NCBI RefSeq assembly: GCF_002950945.1
Contig: NZ_CP012673.1
Location: forward strand, 13,879,501 to 13,943,500
Length of the DNA stretch: 64,000 nt
Direction of reading: 5' to 3'
DNA from: Sorangium cellulosum
GTDB taxonomy: Bacteria; Myxococcota_A; Polyangia; Polyangiales; Polyangiaceae
Under the pieces are notes generated by a model. It had not been told where the DNA came from and searched no databases. It was given only the letters and a program-made list of their open reading frames with translations. Position numbers and translations under genes: made by a program. Positions 1-8,858 of this stretch are shown here, piece after piece. Numbering within the stretch: position 1 is the stretch's first letter; each line of letters starts with the position of its first letter.

Positions 1-745
1 AGTAACGCGCGAGCAGATCATAGGTCGATGTGGTGCCCAGGTTGTAATAGTGAAACGATTTCCGGAACAGATCTTCGGCGGCGCTCTGCCTTCCCTCGCT
101 CATCAGCGCGTCGGCGTCGCGGCTCAGCGCTGCGAAGCGCTCGTCCGACAGCAGAGGCTTCTCCCGCAGCGTGTCCGGCTCGAGGAGCTCCTGGGCGACG
201 AGCTCTTCCAGGTGCTCGTTGATGTAACAATCCATGATCAAATGGATTCGCTCCTCGGCGCCGAGGTTGCAGGCGCCATGGCGCGCCTGATGAGGGGTCA
301 GCTTCCAGAGGAAGCCGCTCTTCATGTGGACCGAGCGCGACGGCAGGACGATGAGCGCGCCCGGGTTGGTCTTCAAGGGGACGTGGAGCCGGAGCCTGGG
401 GACGCGGCTCAGGTTCTGGGCGCCGTAGTCGGTGTGCTCCCACAGGAAGGCGTTCGGATCGAGCTTGAGCAGCCTGACCCACATCAGCTTGAGGCCTGAC
501 CCCTCGACGAAGGCGCGGATCCGGGGCAGGCGGGGGACGACCTCGGTGGGGATGGGCGTGCAGTCCGCGAGATCGTTCTCCTGCGAGTCCCCGCTCGCGT
601 TGTAGAGCGCGGCGGTCTTCCACCCGCCGGACTGATACCGCGAGTAGTTCTCGGTCCACGGGACGTCGGCGCGGGCGACGTCATCGAGCATGCCATCGAC
701 GACGTCGCGCGGGATCGCTTTGAGCTGGGACGTGTACTTCAGCAT
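1..745 (-). CDS. Aspartyl/asparaginyl beta-hydroxylase-family 2OG-Fe(II) oxygenase (3' end outside window)
   Basis: The reading frame starts at an ATG (745-743) preceded by GGAGG and stays open to the left edge, so the C-terminus is missing. The protein begins MLKYTSQLK. It shows the Asp/Asn hydroxylase signature: HTD at residues 104-106 as two iron ligands, RLRLHVPLKTNPGAL at 117-131, a second iron ligand at H156 (ARHGACN), and RIHLIMD at 166-172, whose Arg should bind 2-oxoglutarate. Members of this family hydroxylate free or carrier-bound amino acids such as Asp, Arg and Pro. It diverges from the gene at 909, and the shared intergenic region carries operator D. I infer a tailoring hydroxylase of the metallophore cluster. 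The substrate cannot be read from the sequence. Confidence 0.85.
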   Translation of the reverse strand, partial: MLKYTSQLKAIPRDVVDGMLDDVARADVPWTENYSRYQSGGWKTAALYNASGDSQENDLADCTPIPTEVVPRLPRIRAFVEGSGLKLMWVRLLKLDPNAFLWEHTDYGAQNLSRVPRLRLHVPLKTNPGALIVLPSRSVHMKSGFLWKLTPHQARHGACNLGAEERIHLIMDCYINEHLEELVAQELLEPDTLREKPLLSDERFAALSRDADALMSEGRQSAAEDLFRKSFHYYNLGTTSTYDLLARY

Positions 746-873
746 GAGACCTCCATGATCGGCGGAACCCGGCAGAGGGGGACAGCGGGCGCGTCATCCC
801 CGTCGACGTGGACACCCGCCGGCGCGTGCGGCGGCGCCAGGCTTGATCCAGGCCGCGCCCCCTGGTAGTACTC

Positions 874-895
874 ATGCATATAAATTGCAATTGCA
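874..895. promoter_or_regulatory. Operator D of the metallophore regulon
   Basis: ATGCA (874-878) and TTGCA (885-889) lie 11 bp apart, giving TGCAT-N5-TTGCA, and a further TTGCA follows at 891-895. The site overlaps a -10-like TATAAAT (879-885) in front of the plus-strand gene at 909 and lies in the divergent promoter region of the minus-strand gene at 745. It matches operators A, B and C elsewhere in the cluster. Repressor action is inferred from the overlap with the -10-like element. Confidence 0.65.
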
Positions 896-908
896 AATTA
901 ATTCTAGT

Positions 909-3092
909 ATGAGGAAGTCGCTCCCGGCGGTGGCCGCCGCGCTGGCGCTCTGCCCGGCGCGGGGGGCGCGGGCCGAGGCGCCCATGCACCTGCCGAGGCT
1001 CACCGGGCCAGTCGTGCTCGACGGCGTCGTGGACGAGGCCGCGTGGCGGGCGGTGGCCCCGGTGCCGGCCGTGGTCTACGAGCCGGTGTTCGGGAGCGCG
1101 CCGTCGCAGCGAACGGAGATCCGCCTCGCTCACGACGGAGGCCATCTTTACCTCGCGGCGCGGCTGCTCGACGTCGAGCCGGCGGAGGTGAGGGCCGGCT
1201 CGCTGTACCGCGACGAGTACGCCGGCGATGACACCGTGGGGCTCATCGTCGACCCCTTCAACGACGACACCACGGCGCTCTGGTTCTACACGATGCCGAC
1301 CGGCGCGCGCGTGGACGGGACGGTCTCGTCCGACATGGCCTCTGGCGAGGCGGACTGGAGCTGGAACGGCCACTGGGAGGCGGCGGCGCGGCGGACGAGC
1401 GACGGGTGGTCGGCGGAGATGCGTATCCCCTTCTCGACGCTCGGCTTCGAGAGCGAGGAGGGCAGCGTGAGGATGGGCATGTCGGTGTATCGCTGGCTGG
1501 CGCGGCGGAGCGAGCGGCACGTCTGGCCGGCCGTCCCGCCGAGCTGGCCGCGGGCCTACGCGAAGCCCTCCAAGCTGAGGGACGTCGCGCTCGAGGGCGT
1601 CGCCTCGCGCCGCGCGCTGATCGTCACGCCCTACGTGCTCCTCGGCTACTCGGTCCGGACCCCGCTCGACGCCGAGGGCCGGCGCGGCCCGGACGAGGAG
1701 GCCGCCGCGTACAGCGCGGGCGTGGACGCCAAGTACGGGTTCACCAGCAACCTGACGCTCGACGTCACCGTCAACACCGATTTTGCGCAGGTCGAGGCCG
1801 ACGACGAGCAGATCAACCTGACCCGGTTCCCCCTCTTCTTCCCGGAGAAGCGGCAGTTCTTCCTCGAGCGCGCAGGGATCTTCGAGTTCGAGCTCTCCGG
1901 AGATGGCCGGCTGTTCCATAGCCGTCGCATCGGGCTCGCCGACGGCGAGCCGGTCGCGATCCTCGGCGGAGCGCGCCTCGCCGGCCGCGCCGGACGGTGG
2001 GAGATCGGCGCGCTCGACCTCCAGACGGCGCCGAGCGACGCGCTGCCGTCCGAGAACTTCGGCGTGCTCCGGCTGCGGCGCCAGCTCGACGACCCGCTCT
2101 CGGCCGTCGGCGGCATGCTGACGAGCCGTGTCGGGACCGACGGCCGCTACAACGCCGCTTATGGCGCCGACGGCACCCTCCACGTGGTCGGGGACGAGTT
2201 CCTCACGCTGAAATGGGCGCAGAGCCTGCGCTCGCCGCGGCCCGACGGCGCGGCGCCGGCGCGCTGGCTGGACAGCGGCCGCGCGCTCGCGGCGTGGGAG
2301 CGCCGGCGCGCGGAGGGGCTCAGCTACCGCGCCGAGCTCGACTGGGCCGGCGCCGATTTCGACCCCGGCGTCGGCTTCGAGCCCTACCAGGGGTATCGCT
2401 GGGCCGATCTCGGCGCCAAGTACGAGTGGCTGCTCGACGGAGGCGCCCTCGTGAGCGCCGCGTGGATCAGCGCCGACGGCCAGGCGTACCAGCGGAGCCG
2501 CGACGGTCTCCTCGAGTCAGCGGAGGTCAGCCCTCTCGTCGGGGTCACCCTGCCGAGCGGCGACGAGATCGAGGTGGTGAGCCGCCACCGTCACGAGGAG
2601 GTGCACGAGCCGCTGGTCCTCGCCGGCGGGCTCGAGGTCCCGGTGGGCCGCTACGCCTTCCACCAGGCCGGCGCGGGCTTCTACATGTCAGACGGCCGCA
2701 GGCTGCGCTGCGACGTGTTCATCGAGGCGGGCGGGTTCTATGATGGTTACAGCCTCTCTGCCTCGCTGAGCCCGGCGTGGAACCCGTCGCCCCACCTGGG
2801 TCTGAGCGGGGAGTACCAGCTCGACGCGATCCGCTTCCCGGGCCGGGACGCCTCGCTCGACGCGCACATCGCGAGGCTGCGCCTGAAGCTCGCGTTCGAC
2901 ATCCACGCCTCGCTCAGCGCGTTCCTTCAATACAGCAGCCTCACGGAGCGCACGAGCATCAACGTGCGCCTGCGGCACCACGTCCGCGAGGGAACCGACC
3001 TGTGGCTGGTCTACGACGAGCGCCTCGGCGGCGCCGCGGCGGCGCATGAGCGCGCGCTCCTGCTCAAGTACACGCACGCGCTCGTGCGCTGA
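909..3092 (+). CDS. CBM9/DUF5916 outer-membrane protein
   Basis: The 727-residue protein starts with a signal peptide (MRKSLPAVAAALALC, then ARGARA). A family-9 carbohydrate-binding-like domain follows at about residues 30-200 (LDGVVDEAAWRAV; VDPFNDDTTALWFYT). The rest is a DUF5916 beta-barrel with the hallmark LTRFPLFFPEKRQFFLERAGIF. DUF5916 proteins are predicted outer-membrane barrels of unknown substrate. The ATG at 909 has no clear ribosome-binding site, and operator D with a TATAAAT box ends only about 13 bases upstream, so the leader would be very short. Because it carries the cluster operator, I infer a role in passage or binding of the metallophore at the outer membrane. Confidence 0.8.
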   Translation: MRKSLPAVAAALALCPARGARAEAPMHLPRLTGPVVLDGVVDEAAWRAVAPVPAVVYEPVFGSAPSQRTEIRLAHDGGHLYLAARLLDVEPAEVRAGSLYRDEYAGDDTVGLIVDPFNDDTTALWFYTMPTGARVDGTVSSDMASGEADWSWNGHWEAAARRTSDGWSAEMRIPFSTLGFESEEGSVRMGMSVYRWLARRSERHVWPAVPPSWPRAYAKPSKLRDVALEGVASRRALIVTPYVLLGYSVRTPLDAEGRRGPDEEAAAYSAGVDAKYGFTSNLTLDVTVNTDFAQVEADDEQINLTRFPLFFPEKRQFFLERAGIFEFELSGDGRLFHSRRIGLADGEPVAILGGARLAGRAGRWEIGALDLQTAPSDALPSENFGVLRLRRQLDDPLSAVGGMLTSRVGTDGRYNAAYGADGTLHVVGDEFLTLKWAQSLRSPRPDGAAPARWLDSGRALAAWERRRAEGLSYRAELDWAGADFDPGVGFEPYQGYRWADLGAKYEWLLDGGALVSAAWISADGQAYQRSRDGLLESAEVSPLVGVTLPSGDEIEVVSRHRHEEVHEPLVLAGGLEVPVGRYAFHQAGAGFYMSDGRRLRCDVFIEAGGFYDGYSLSASLSPAWNPSPHLGLSGEYQLDAIRFPGRDASLDAHIARLRLKLAFDIHASLSAFLQYSSLTERTSINVRLRHHVREGTDLWLVYDERLGGAAAAHERALLLKYTHALVR

Positions 3093-3105
3093 GCCGGCGA
3101 GCGCG

Positions 3106-3153
3106 GGCGCGGGCGCCGTCGACGAGCGTCGCTGTCGCCGCGGCGCCCGCGCC
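3106..3153 (+). terminator. Candidate stem-loop terminator
   Basis: A perfect 13-bp inverted repeat (3106-3118 and 3141-3153, GGCGCGGGCGCCG) with a 22-nt loop lies 13 bases after the stop codon at 3092. There is no T-run, as is usual for very GC-rich genomes, so termination is inferred from position. Confidence 0.4.
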
Positions 3154-3161
3154 GCCGGGAT

Positions 3162-3181
3162 CAACTGCAAACGAGTTGCAT
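3162..3181. promoter_or_regulatory. Operator A of the metallophore regulon
   Basis: CTGCA (3165-3169) and TTGCA (3176-3180) are 11 bp apart, forming TGCAA-ACGAG-TTGCA. The same bases also form the perfect inverted repeat CAACT-N7-AGTTG (3162-3178). The site ends 42 bases before the mtnB start. It is nearly identical to operator B at 8781-8800 (19 of 20 bases). Confidence 0.7.
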
Positions 3182-3223
3182 CAGAACGATCTCCGGTGTA
3201 GAGGGCGGTCGAGGAGCGGATAC

Positions 3224-3874
3224 ATGAACACGCTGACGGCCTCTCCCCTCGCGCGCGCCACGGCCTCGGCCGCCCTGGCCGAGGCTGCCCGGGAGATCGT
3301 GGAGGCAGGGCGCTTCCTGAGCCTGCGCGACGCCGTGCCGGCGACGAGCGGCAACCTCTCGCGCCGGCTGGACGCGCGCACCGTGGCGGTCACGCGCTCC
3401 GGCGTGGACAAGGGCGAGCTGACCGACGCCGACATCCTGGCAGCGGACATCCACGCGCCGCCGCCGCCGGGCTCCTCGGCGGAGACGCCGCTGCACCTCC
3501 AGCTTTACCGCGAGCTTCCCGGCGTGGGCGCGGTGCTGCACACCCACTCCATCGTCAGCGCGCTGCTGTCCTCGCTGCTCGAAGCAGAGGGCGGGATCGT
3601 GCTGCGCGGCTTCGAGCTGCTCAAGGCGCTCGGGGACACCCGCACGCACGAGGCGACGGTCGTGATCCCTGTCTTTCCCAACGACCAGGACGTCCCGCGG
3701 CTCGCGGAGCGCGTGTCCGCGGAGCTGGCCCGCCGCCCGGAGGCGGTGGGCTACCTCATCGCGGGCCACGGGCTCTATGCCTGGGGCCGATCCATGCGCG
3801 AGGCGCGCCGCCACACGGTGGCGCTGGAACACCTGCTCACGTACGAGCTCGAGAAGATGAGGATCTGCCGATGA
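3224..3874 (+). CDS. mtnB: Methylthioribulose-1-phosphate dehydratase
   Basis: This class II aldolase-fold enzyme dehydrates 5-methylthioribulose 1-phosphate in the methionine salvage pathway. The 216-residue protein shows ATSGNLSRR near the N-terminus, the zinc-binding HTHS and a second zinc histidine in AGHGLYAWG. The ATG at 3224 is preceded by GAGGAG; an in-frame ATG at 3176 lies inside operator A and is rejected. The stop overlaps the mtnD start (ATGA, 3871-3874), so the two are translationally coupled. Its position next to a nicotianamine synthase suggests it recycles the methylthioadenosine that enzyme releases. Confidence 0.9.
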   Translation: MNTLTASPLARATASAALAEAAREIVEAGRFLSLRDAVPATSGNLSRRLDARTVAVTRSGVDKGELTDADILAADIHAPPPPGSSAETPLHLQLYRELPGVGAVLHTHSIVSALLSSLLEAEGGIVLRGFELLKALGDTRTHEATVVIPVFPNDQDVPRLAERVSAELARRPEAVGYLIAGHGLYAWGRSMREARRHTVALEHLLTYELEKMRICR

Positions 3875-4416
3875 GTCACCTGACCATCTATCCTGAGGGC
3901 CGGCCGGCCCAGCCCTCGGCCGTGTACACCGAGATCGACGACATCCGTCGCGAGCTCGGCGCCGTCGGCGTCCGCTTCGAGCGCGTGGACGCGTCCATCC
4001 CGCTGCCGGACGGCGCCGGCCAGGAGGAGGTGCTCGCCGCCTACCGCCACGTGGTGGAGGCCGAGCGCGCGGCGCACGGCTACGAGATCGTGGATGTGGT
4101 GCGCATGCGGCCGGACGCGCCGAACGTGGAGCAGGCGCGGAAGAAGTTCCTCTCCGAGCACACGCACTCCGAGGACGAGTCCCGTATCCTGGTGGAGGGC
4201 AGCGGCTGCTTTTACCTGCACGCCGGTGATCGGGTGTTCCAGATCGTGTGCACGCGCGGCGATCTCATCAGCGTGCCCGCCGAGATGCGGCACTGGTTCG
4301 ACATGGGATCTCGGCCGCTCTTCGCCGCCATCCGCTTCTTCGAGCGTCCGGACGGCTGGGTGGGCAACTTCACGGGGAGCGACATCGCGGACCTGTTCCC
4401 CAGGTACACGCCGTGA
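3871..4416 (+). CDS. mtnD: Acireductone dioxygenase
   Basis: This 181-residue cupin enzyme oxidises acireductone in methionine salvage. The metal site is complete: H97 and H99 in HTHSEDE, E103, and H141 in MRHWFDMG. In this family an Fe-loaded enzyme gives the methionine precursor KMTB plus formate, whereas a Ni-loaded enzyme gives methylthiopropionate, formate and CO. Which metal is bound is therefore relevant in a cluster that appears to be metal-regulated. It overlaps mtnB by 4 bases. Confidence 0.92.
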   Translation: MSHLTIYPEGRPAQPSAVYTEIDDIRRELGAVGVRFERVDASIPLPDGAGQEEVLAAYRHVVEAERAAHGYEIVDVVRMRPDAPNVEQARKKFLSEHTHSEDESRILVEGSGCFYLHAGDRVFQIVCTRGDLISVPAEMRHWFDMGSRPLFAAIRFFERPDGWVGNFTGSDIADLFPRYTP

Positions 4417-4487
4417 GCGGGGGCTCATGGCTCAAGCCCGCTCCTCACCCTGTGTCTCGATCCGCACGACACTCCAGGAGATCTACC

Positions 4488-4611
4488 ATGTCGCGAACCC
4501 CCACTCCCGTGCTCAGCGTCCTCGGCGGCAGCGGCCGTTACCAGATCGATGACCTGAGCGACGTCAGCTCGTCGAGCGGCTCTCCGCGGTGGCCGGCCGG
4601 GTGCTGAGCCG

Positions 4612-4615
<4 letters not shown>
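4488..4615 (+). pseudogene. mtnP: Remnant of methylthioadenosine phosphorylase (internal deletion)
   Basis: An ATG at 4488 with AGGAG upstream opens 39 codons beginning MSRTPTPVLSVLGGSGRYQI, which matches the N-terminal phosphate-binding segment of MTA phosphorylase (xIGGSGLYxI). After about 26 residues the similarity stops and the frame ends at 4607. Another frame reads QLVERLSAVAGRVLSR and stops at 4613-4615, giving the ATGA overlap with mtnA expected of an intact operon gene. The middle of the gene, well over 200 codons, has been deleted with a frame change. The surviving translation start suggests a recent loss. Confidence 0.7.
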
Positions 4616-5712
<1,097 letters not shown>

Positions 5713-5757
5713 GGCGCGCCCCACGCGAGCGGGGCGCCGCCGCGGCGAGGCGCCCCC

Positions 5758-6909
5758 TCAGACCCGGCGCAGCCGCTCCGCCGCCGCCTCGAGCGTCTCG
5801 TCCCGCTTGGCGAAGCAGAACCGCAGGACGGGCCCGGGCTCCACCCCCTCGAGGAACGCCGAGGTGGGGATCGAGGCGACGCCGTGCTCGCGGATGAGGC
5901 GCAGCGCGAAGTCGGCGTCCCGCTCGGTCGTGATCGCCGAGTAGTCGAGCAGCTGGAAATACGTGCCCTCGCACGGCAGCGGGCGGAACCGCGAGCCCTC
6001 GATGAGCTTCAGGAACCGGTCGCGCTTCGCCTGGTAAAAGGGCGCGAGATCGGCGGCGAGCGGCTCGCGTGTCACGACCTCGGCATACGTGAGCTGGATG
6101 GCCGCGTTCACCGCGAACGTCACGAACTGGTGCACCCGCTGGATCTCGGCCGAGAGCGCCTGCGGCGCCGCGCAATAACCGACCTTCCAGCCGGTGGTGT
6201 GGTACGTCTTGCCGAACGAGCTGATGACGACGGAGCGATCCGCGAGCTCCGGATACCGCGCCAGGCTCTCGTGCCGGCGCCCGTCGAAGAGGATGTGCTC
6301 GTACACCTCGTCGCCGACGACGATGACGTCCCGCCCGTCAACCACCCGCGCGAGCTCGCGCATGTCGTCGGCCGACAGCGCCGTGCCGGTCGGGTTGTGC
6401 GGCGAGTTGATGAGCAGGAGCCGCGTCCGGGGCGTGAGCGCGCGCCGCACCTCGTCCCAGTCGACGCGGTAGTCCGGGAAGCGGAGCGTGACGAACACGG
6501 GCGTGCCGCCGTTCAGCCGGACGGCCGGCGCGTACGAGTCGTAACAAGGCTGGAACAGGATGACCTCGTCCCCGGGCCGGACGAACGCGGTGATCGTGCT
6601 GAACAGCCCCTCGGTCGCGCCCGAGGTGATCGTGATCTCGGTCGCCGGGTCATAGCGGCGGCCGTAGAGCCGCTCGATCTTCATGGCCAGCGCCTCGCGC
6701 AGCGCCGGCGCGCCCTGCATGGGGGCATACTGGTTGTGGCCGGCGCGCATGTGGCGGGCGACGGCCTCGACGAGCTCCGGCGCGCAGTCGAAATCGGGGA
6801 AGCCCTGCGACAGGTTGATCGCGCCGTGCTCGTTCGCGAGGCGCGTCATCACCGTGAAGATGCTGACGCCGGTCGACGGCAGCTTCGAGGGGAGCGCGGG
6901 GGTGGTCAT
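5758..6909 (-). CDS. mtnE: Class I/II PLP aminotransferase, MtnE-like (methionine or nicotianamine aminotransferase)
   Basis: The 383-residue fold-type I aminotransferase has NLSQGFPDFDCAPEL, SGATEGLF, INSPHNPTGTAL, GDEVYEH and the PLP lysine motif SSFGKTYHTTGWKVGY. It resembles the KMTB-methionine aminotransferase (YbdL) group, so the simplest role is the last salvage step. Plant nicotianamine aminotransferase belongs to the same fold superfamily and starts phytosiderophore synthesis, so a biosynthetic role is also possible. The start at 6909 has GAGGAA upstream; an in-frame ATG at 6951 lacks a site. It lies 51 bases downstream of the synthase gene in the same operon. Confidence 0.8.
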   Translation of the reverse strand: MTTPALPSKLPSTGVSIFTVMTRLANEHGAINLSQGFPDFDCAPELVEAVARHMRAGHNQYAPMQGAPALREALAMKIERLYGRRYDPATEITITSGATEGLFSTITAFVRPGDEVILFQPCYDSYAPAVRLNGGTPVFVTLRFPDYRVDWDEVRRALTPRTRLLLINSPHNPTGTALSADDMRELARVVDGRDVIVVGDEVYEHILFDGRRHESLARYPELADRSVVISSFGKTYHTTGWKVGYCAAPQALSAEIQRVHQFVTFAVNAAIQLTYAEVVTREPLAADLAPFYQAKRDRFLKLIEGSRFRPLPCEGTYFQLLDYSAITTERDADFALRLIREHGVASIPTSAFLEGVEPGPVLRFCFAKRDETLEAAAERLRRV

Positions 6910-6960
6910 GGTGGGTTCCTCGGCCGGTCCTGACGGCCGGGACTTTACCACATAACCTCT

Positions 6961-7797
6961 TCAGCCGGTGATCCGGCCACGCTCCGGCCGCTCCGCGATG
7001 ATCACCGAGTTGATCACCTCGTCGTGCGGATGGATCTCCAGGAGCGGCTCGAACGGCGCCATCCCATGGATGTCGACCTCGGGGTAGAGCAGCGTGCGCA
7101 GGCGCTGCGAGCTGCGGACGAGGAGCAGCGCGCCCGGGCGCATCGCCCCGTGGAGGTGGTGGAGCAGGCGGCTCTTCTCGCGCCGGTTCATGCCGACGAG
7201 CGCGGCGAGGAACACGCAGTCGAACTCCGAGAGGTCGGAGCAGGACAGGGCGTCGGCGCAGGTGAACTCGAGCCTGTCCGACAGCCCGAGCCGCCGCGCG
7301 ATCGTGCGCGCGGCGGCGCACGCCTCCTCGTCGACGTCGATGTTGCTGACCGGGAGGCCGTGGCGCGCCGCGAGCAGGATCGAGGTGAAGGGCAGCGGTC
7401 CGGAGCCGATGAACAGCACGCGCCGCGGCAGCTCGTCGCGCACGCCCCTCAGGCTGGAGAGCTCGAGCCGGGTCAGCTTCTCGTAGTTCGCGGCGTACGG
7501 GAAGCTCCGGAGCTCGGCCGCCGGGTCGTCCGCGGCGGCGATGCGCCGCGCCCAGTGGCGCTCCAGCTCGAACTCGCCGCGCGAGCAGACGCGCCACAGG
7601 CCCTCCCGGATCCCGCTCACGACCGGATCTCCGAGCACCTCGTCGACCTCGCCCCGCGAGCGAGACATGGAGATGTTCACGAGCTCGCCGAACAGGTGGT
7701 TCACCCGCTGGCTCGGCTCGAGCGAGCCCATGCTCGCGAGCTCGTTGTAGATGCGGTGAATGCGCGTCGAAAGCGAAGCGTCAGCGACCATGTTCAT
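6961..7797 (-). CDS. Nicotianamine synthase-like enzyme
   Basis: The 278-residue protein carries the nicotianamine synthase signature throughout: FPYAANYEKLTRLE (99-112), GSGPLPFTSI (131-140), IDVDEEA (153-159), FLAALVGM (196-203), LLVRS (225-229) and HPHDEVINSV (256-265). These correspond to the plant and archaeal enzymes, which join aminobutyrate units of S-adenosylmethionine and release methylthioadenosine. Its length is close to the archaeal enzyme. The ATG at 7797 has GGAGG five bases upstream. The gene follows the PhyH-type oxygenase by 13 bases and precedes the aminotransferase. An alternative is an azetidine-2-carboxylate-forming enzyme of the VioH/AzeJ kind, which also uses S-adenosylmethionine. 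The number of aminobutyrate units is unknown. Confidence 0.88.
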   Translation of the reverse strand: MNMVADASLSTRIHRIYNELASMGSLEPSQRVNHLFGELVNISMSRSRGEVDEVLGDPVVSGIREGLWRVCSRGEFELERHWARRIAAADDPAAELRSFPYAANYEKLTRLELSSLRGVRDELPRRVLFIGSGPLPFTSILLAARHGLPVSNIDVDEEACAAARTIARRLGLSDRLEFTCADALSCSDLSEFDCVFLAALVGMNRREKSRLLHHLHGAMRPGALLLVRSSQRLRTLLYPEVDIHGMAPFEPLLEIHPHDEVINSVIIAERPERGRITG

Positions 7798-7810
7798 GAT
7801 GGCCTCCAGA

Positions 7811-8716
7811 TCAGCGGAGCCGCTCGTCAGGATCGGTGTGCCAGGGGAGGGGCGCGACGCTCCCCTCGTAAGCGGGCGGGAGCAGGGCGCGGAGCCGCGC
7901 CGCGCCGTCGTCGGGGAGGCCCGGCGGCACGTACGGCAGCCGGTCGTCCACCCCCGCCCGCAGCGTGTACCGGGCGCGGACGCACTCGGGGAGAGCGCTG
8001 CAGGACGGGGCGTACCAGAGGCTCAGCGCGGTGCGCTCCTCGCCGCTGTCGTTCGCGTGCGTGGCGTGCAGCAGGCGCACGTCGACGACGATCAGATCGC
8101 CGGCCTTGACCGGGAGCGACACCTCGTCGGGGTAGCTCTGGAAGACGGGCGAGCTCGGGTCGCGCATGCGCTCGAGATCCGGGATGTTGGCGCCGCGCAG
8201 CGGCGCATGGAGGGCGTGGCGGCGCCTGTGGCTGCCCGGGATGACGCGGAGACAGCCGTTGTGGGGCGTCGTGTCGACGAGATAGTAGATGAGGATCAGC
8301 TCGTGCGGGTCCGGCTCGTACGCGACCGGGTGATTCCAGTTGATGCAGTCCTGGTGCCAGAAGGTCCGCGGCGTCCTCGGCAGCTTGTTGAAGACGATGC
8401 CGTGCAAGTAGCGCGGCTCGTCGCACCCGAGGCGGCGGAGCGCGGCGAGGGCCCGCGGGTGCCCGATGAGATCGACGAACCCCGGCTCTCGCAGGAGATC
8501 GAACAGGCTGCCGATCGCGACGTGCTTCTCCTGGTACTCCCTGTCCTGCTGCGGCGCGAGGATCCGCCGCGCGAGCGCGCGGTAGCGGCGCACCTCGTCG
8601 AGATCGAGGACGCCGGGGACCACGGTGTATCCGTCCGAGAGGAGGCGATCCCGCCCGGTCAGCGGCGGGGGTGGCTCCGGCATGCGGCTGGCGTGCGGCT
8701 CATTCATCACATCCAT
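7811..8716 (-). CDS. Phytanoyl-CoA dioxygenase (PhyH) family oxygenase
   Basis: The 301-residue 2OG-Fe(II) oxygenase has iron ligands H121 and D123 (FWHQDCINW) and H217 (LLHATHAND), with the 2-oxoglutarate-binding arginine at R228 (ERTALSLWY). PhyH enzymes commonly hydroxylate small molecules and natural-product intermediates. The ATG at 8716 is preceded by GAGGAGG at a spacing of eight. It is the first gene of the operon with the nicotianamine synthase and the aminotransferase, and operator B lies 65-84 bases upstream. I infer hydroxylation of the nicotianamine-derived product, formally like the IDS2/IDS3 step in grasses. Confidence 0.85.
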   Translation of the reverse strand: MDVMNEPHASRMPEPPPPLTGRDRLLSDGYTVVPGVLDLDEVRRYRALARRILAPQQDREYQEKHVAIGSLFDLLREPGFVDLIGHPRALAALRRLGCDEPRYLHGIVFNKLPRTPRTFWHQDCINWNHPVAYEPDPHELILIYYLVDTTPHNGCLRVIPGSHRRRHALHAPLRGANIPDLERMRDPSSPVFQSYPDEVSLPVKAGDLIVVDVRLLHATHANDSGEERTALSLWYAPSCSALPECVRARYTLRAGVDDRLPYVPPGLPDDGAARLRALLPPAYEGSVAPLPWHTDPDERLR

Positions 8717-8771
8717 AAGGATTCCCTCCTCGGGCGGCGCGCCCCGGCAGGCCCCTTATGTGATTTCAGAA

Positions 8772-8806
8772 ACACAAAGTCAACTGCAAACAAGTTGCAT
8801 TTGTGT
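8772..8806. promoter_or_regulatory. Operator B of the metallophore regulon (extended palindrome)
   Basis: CTGCA (8784-8788) and TTGCA (8795-8799) repeat the 11-bp spacing of the other sites. CAACT-N7-AGTTG (8781-8797) is a perfect inverted repeat. Outside it, ACACAAA (8772-8778) and TTTGTGT (8800-8806) form a second pair of arms around the same centre (8789). The site precedes the oxygenase-synthase-aminotransferase operon. Confidence 0.7.
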
Positions 8807-8858
8807 CGCGAGGGATCGGCGCCTGGCCTGTCATTTACCGGGCGCGGCGGGCCCCGGA

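Noticed and set aside
18..659. Minus-strand Arg-rich frame at the left edge
   Set aside because: It overlaps the hydroxylase frame that has complete active-site motifs and a proper ribosome-binding site.
681..2183. Long minus-strand frame opposite the DUF5916 gene
   Set aside because: It is an antisense shadow with Arg/Pro-rich composition and no family motifs; the plus-strand gene has clear ones.
6961..7797. Ordinary SAM methyltransferase as reading of the synthase gene
   Set aside because: The FPYxxNY, GSGPLPFTS, LAALVGM and HPxDEVINS motifs together are those of nicotianamine synthase, not of generic methyltransferases.
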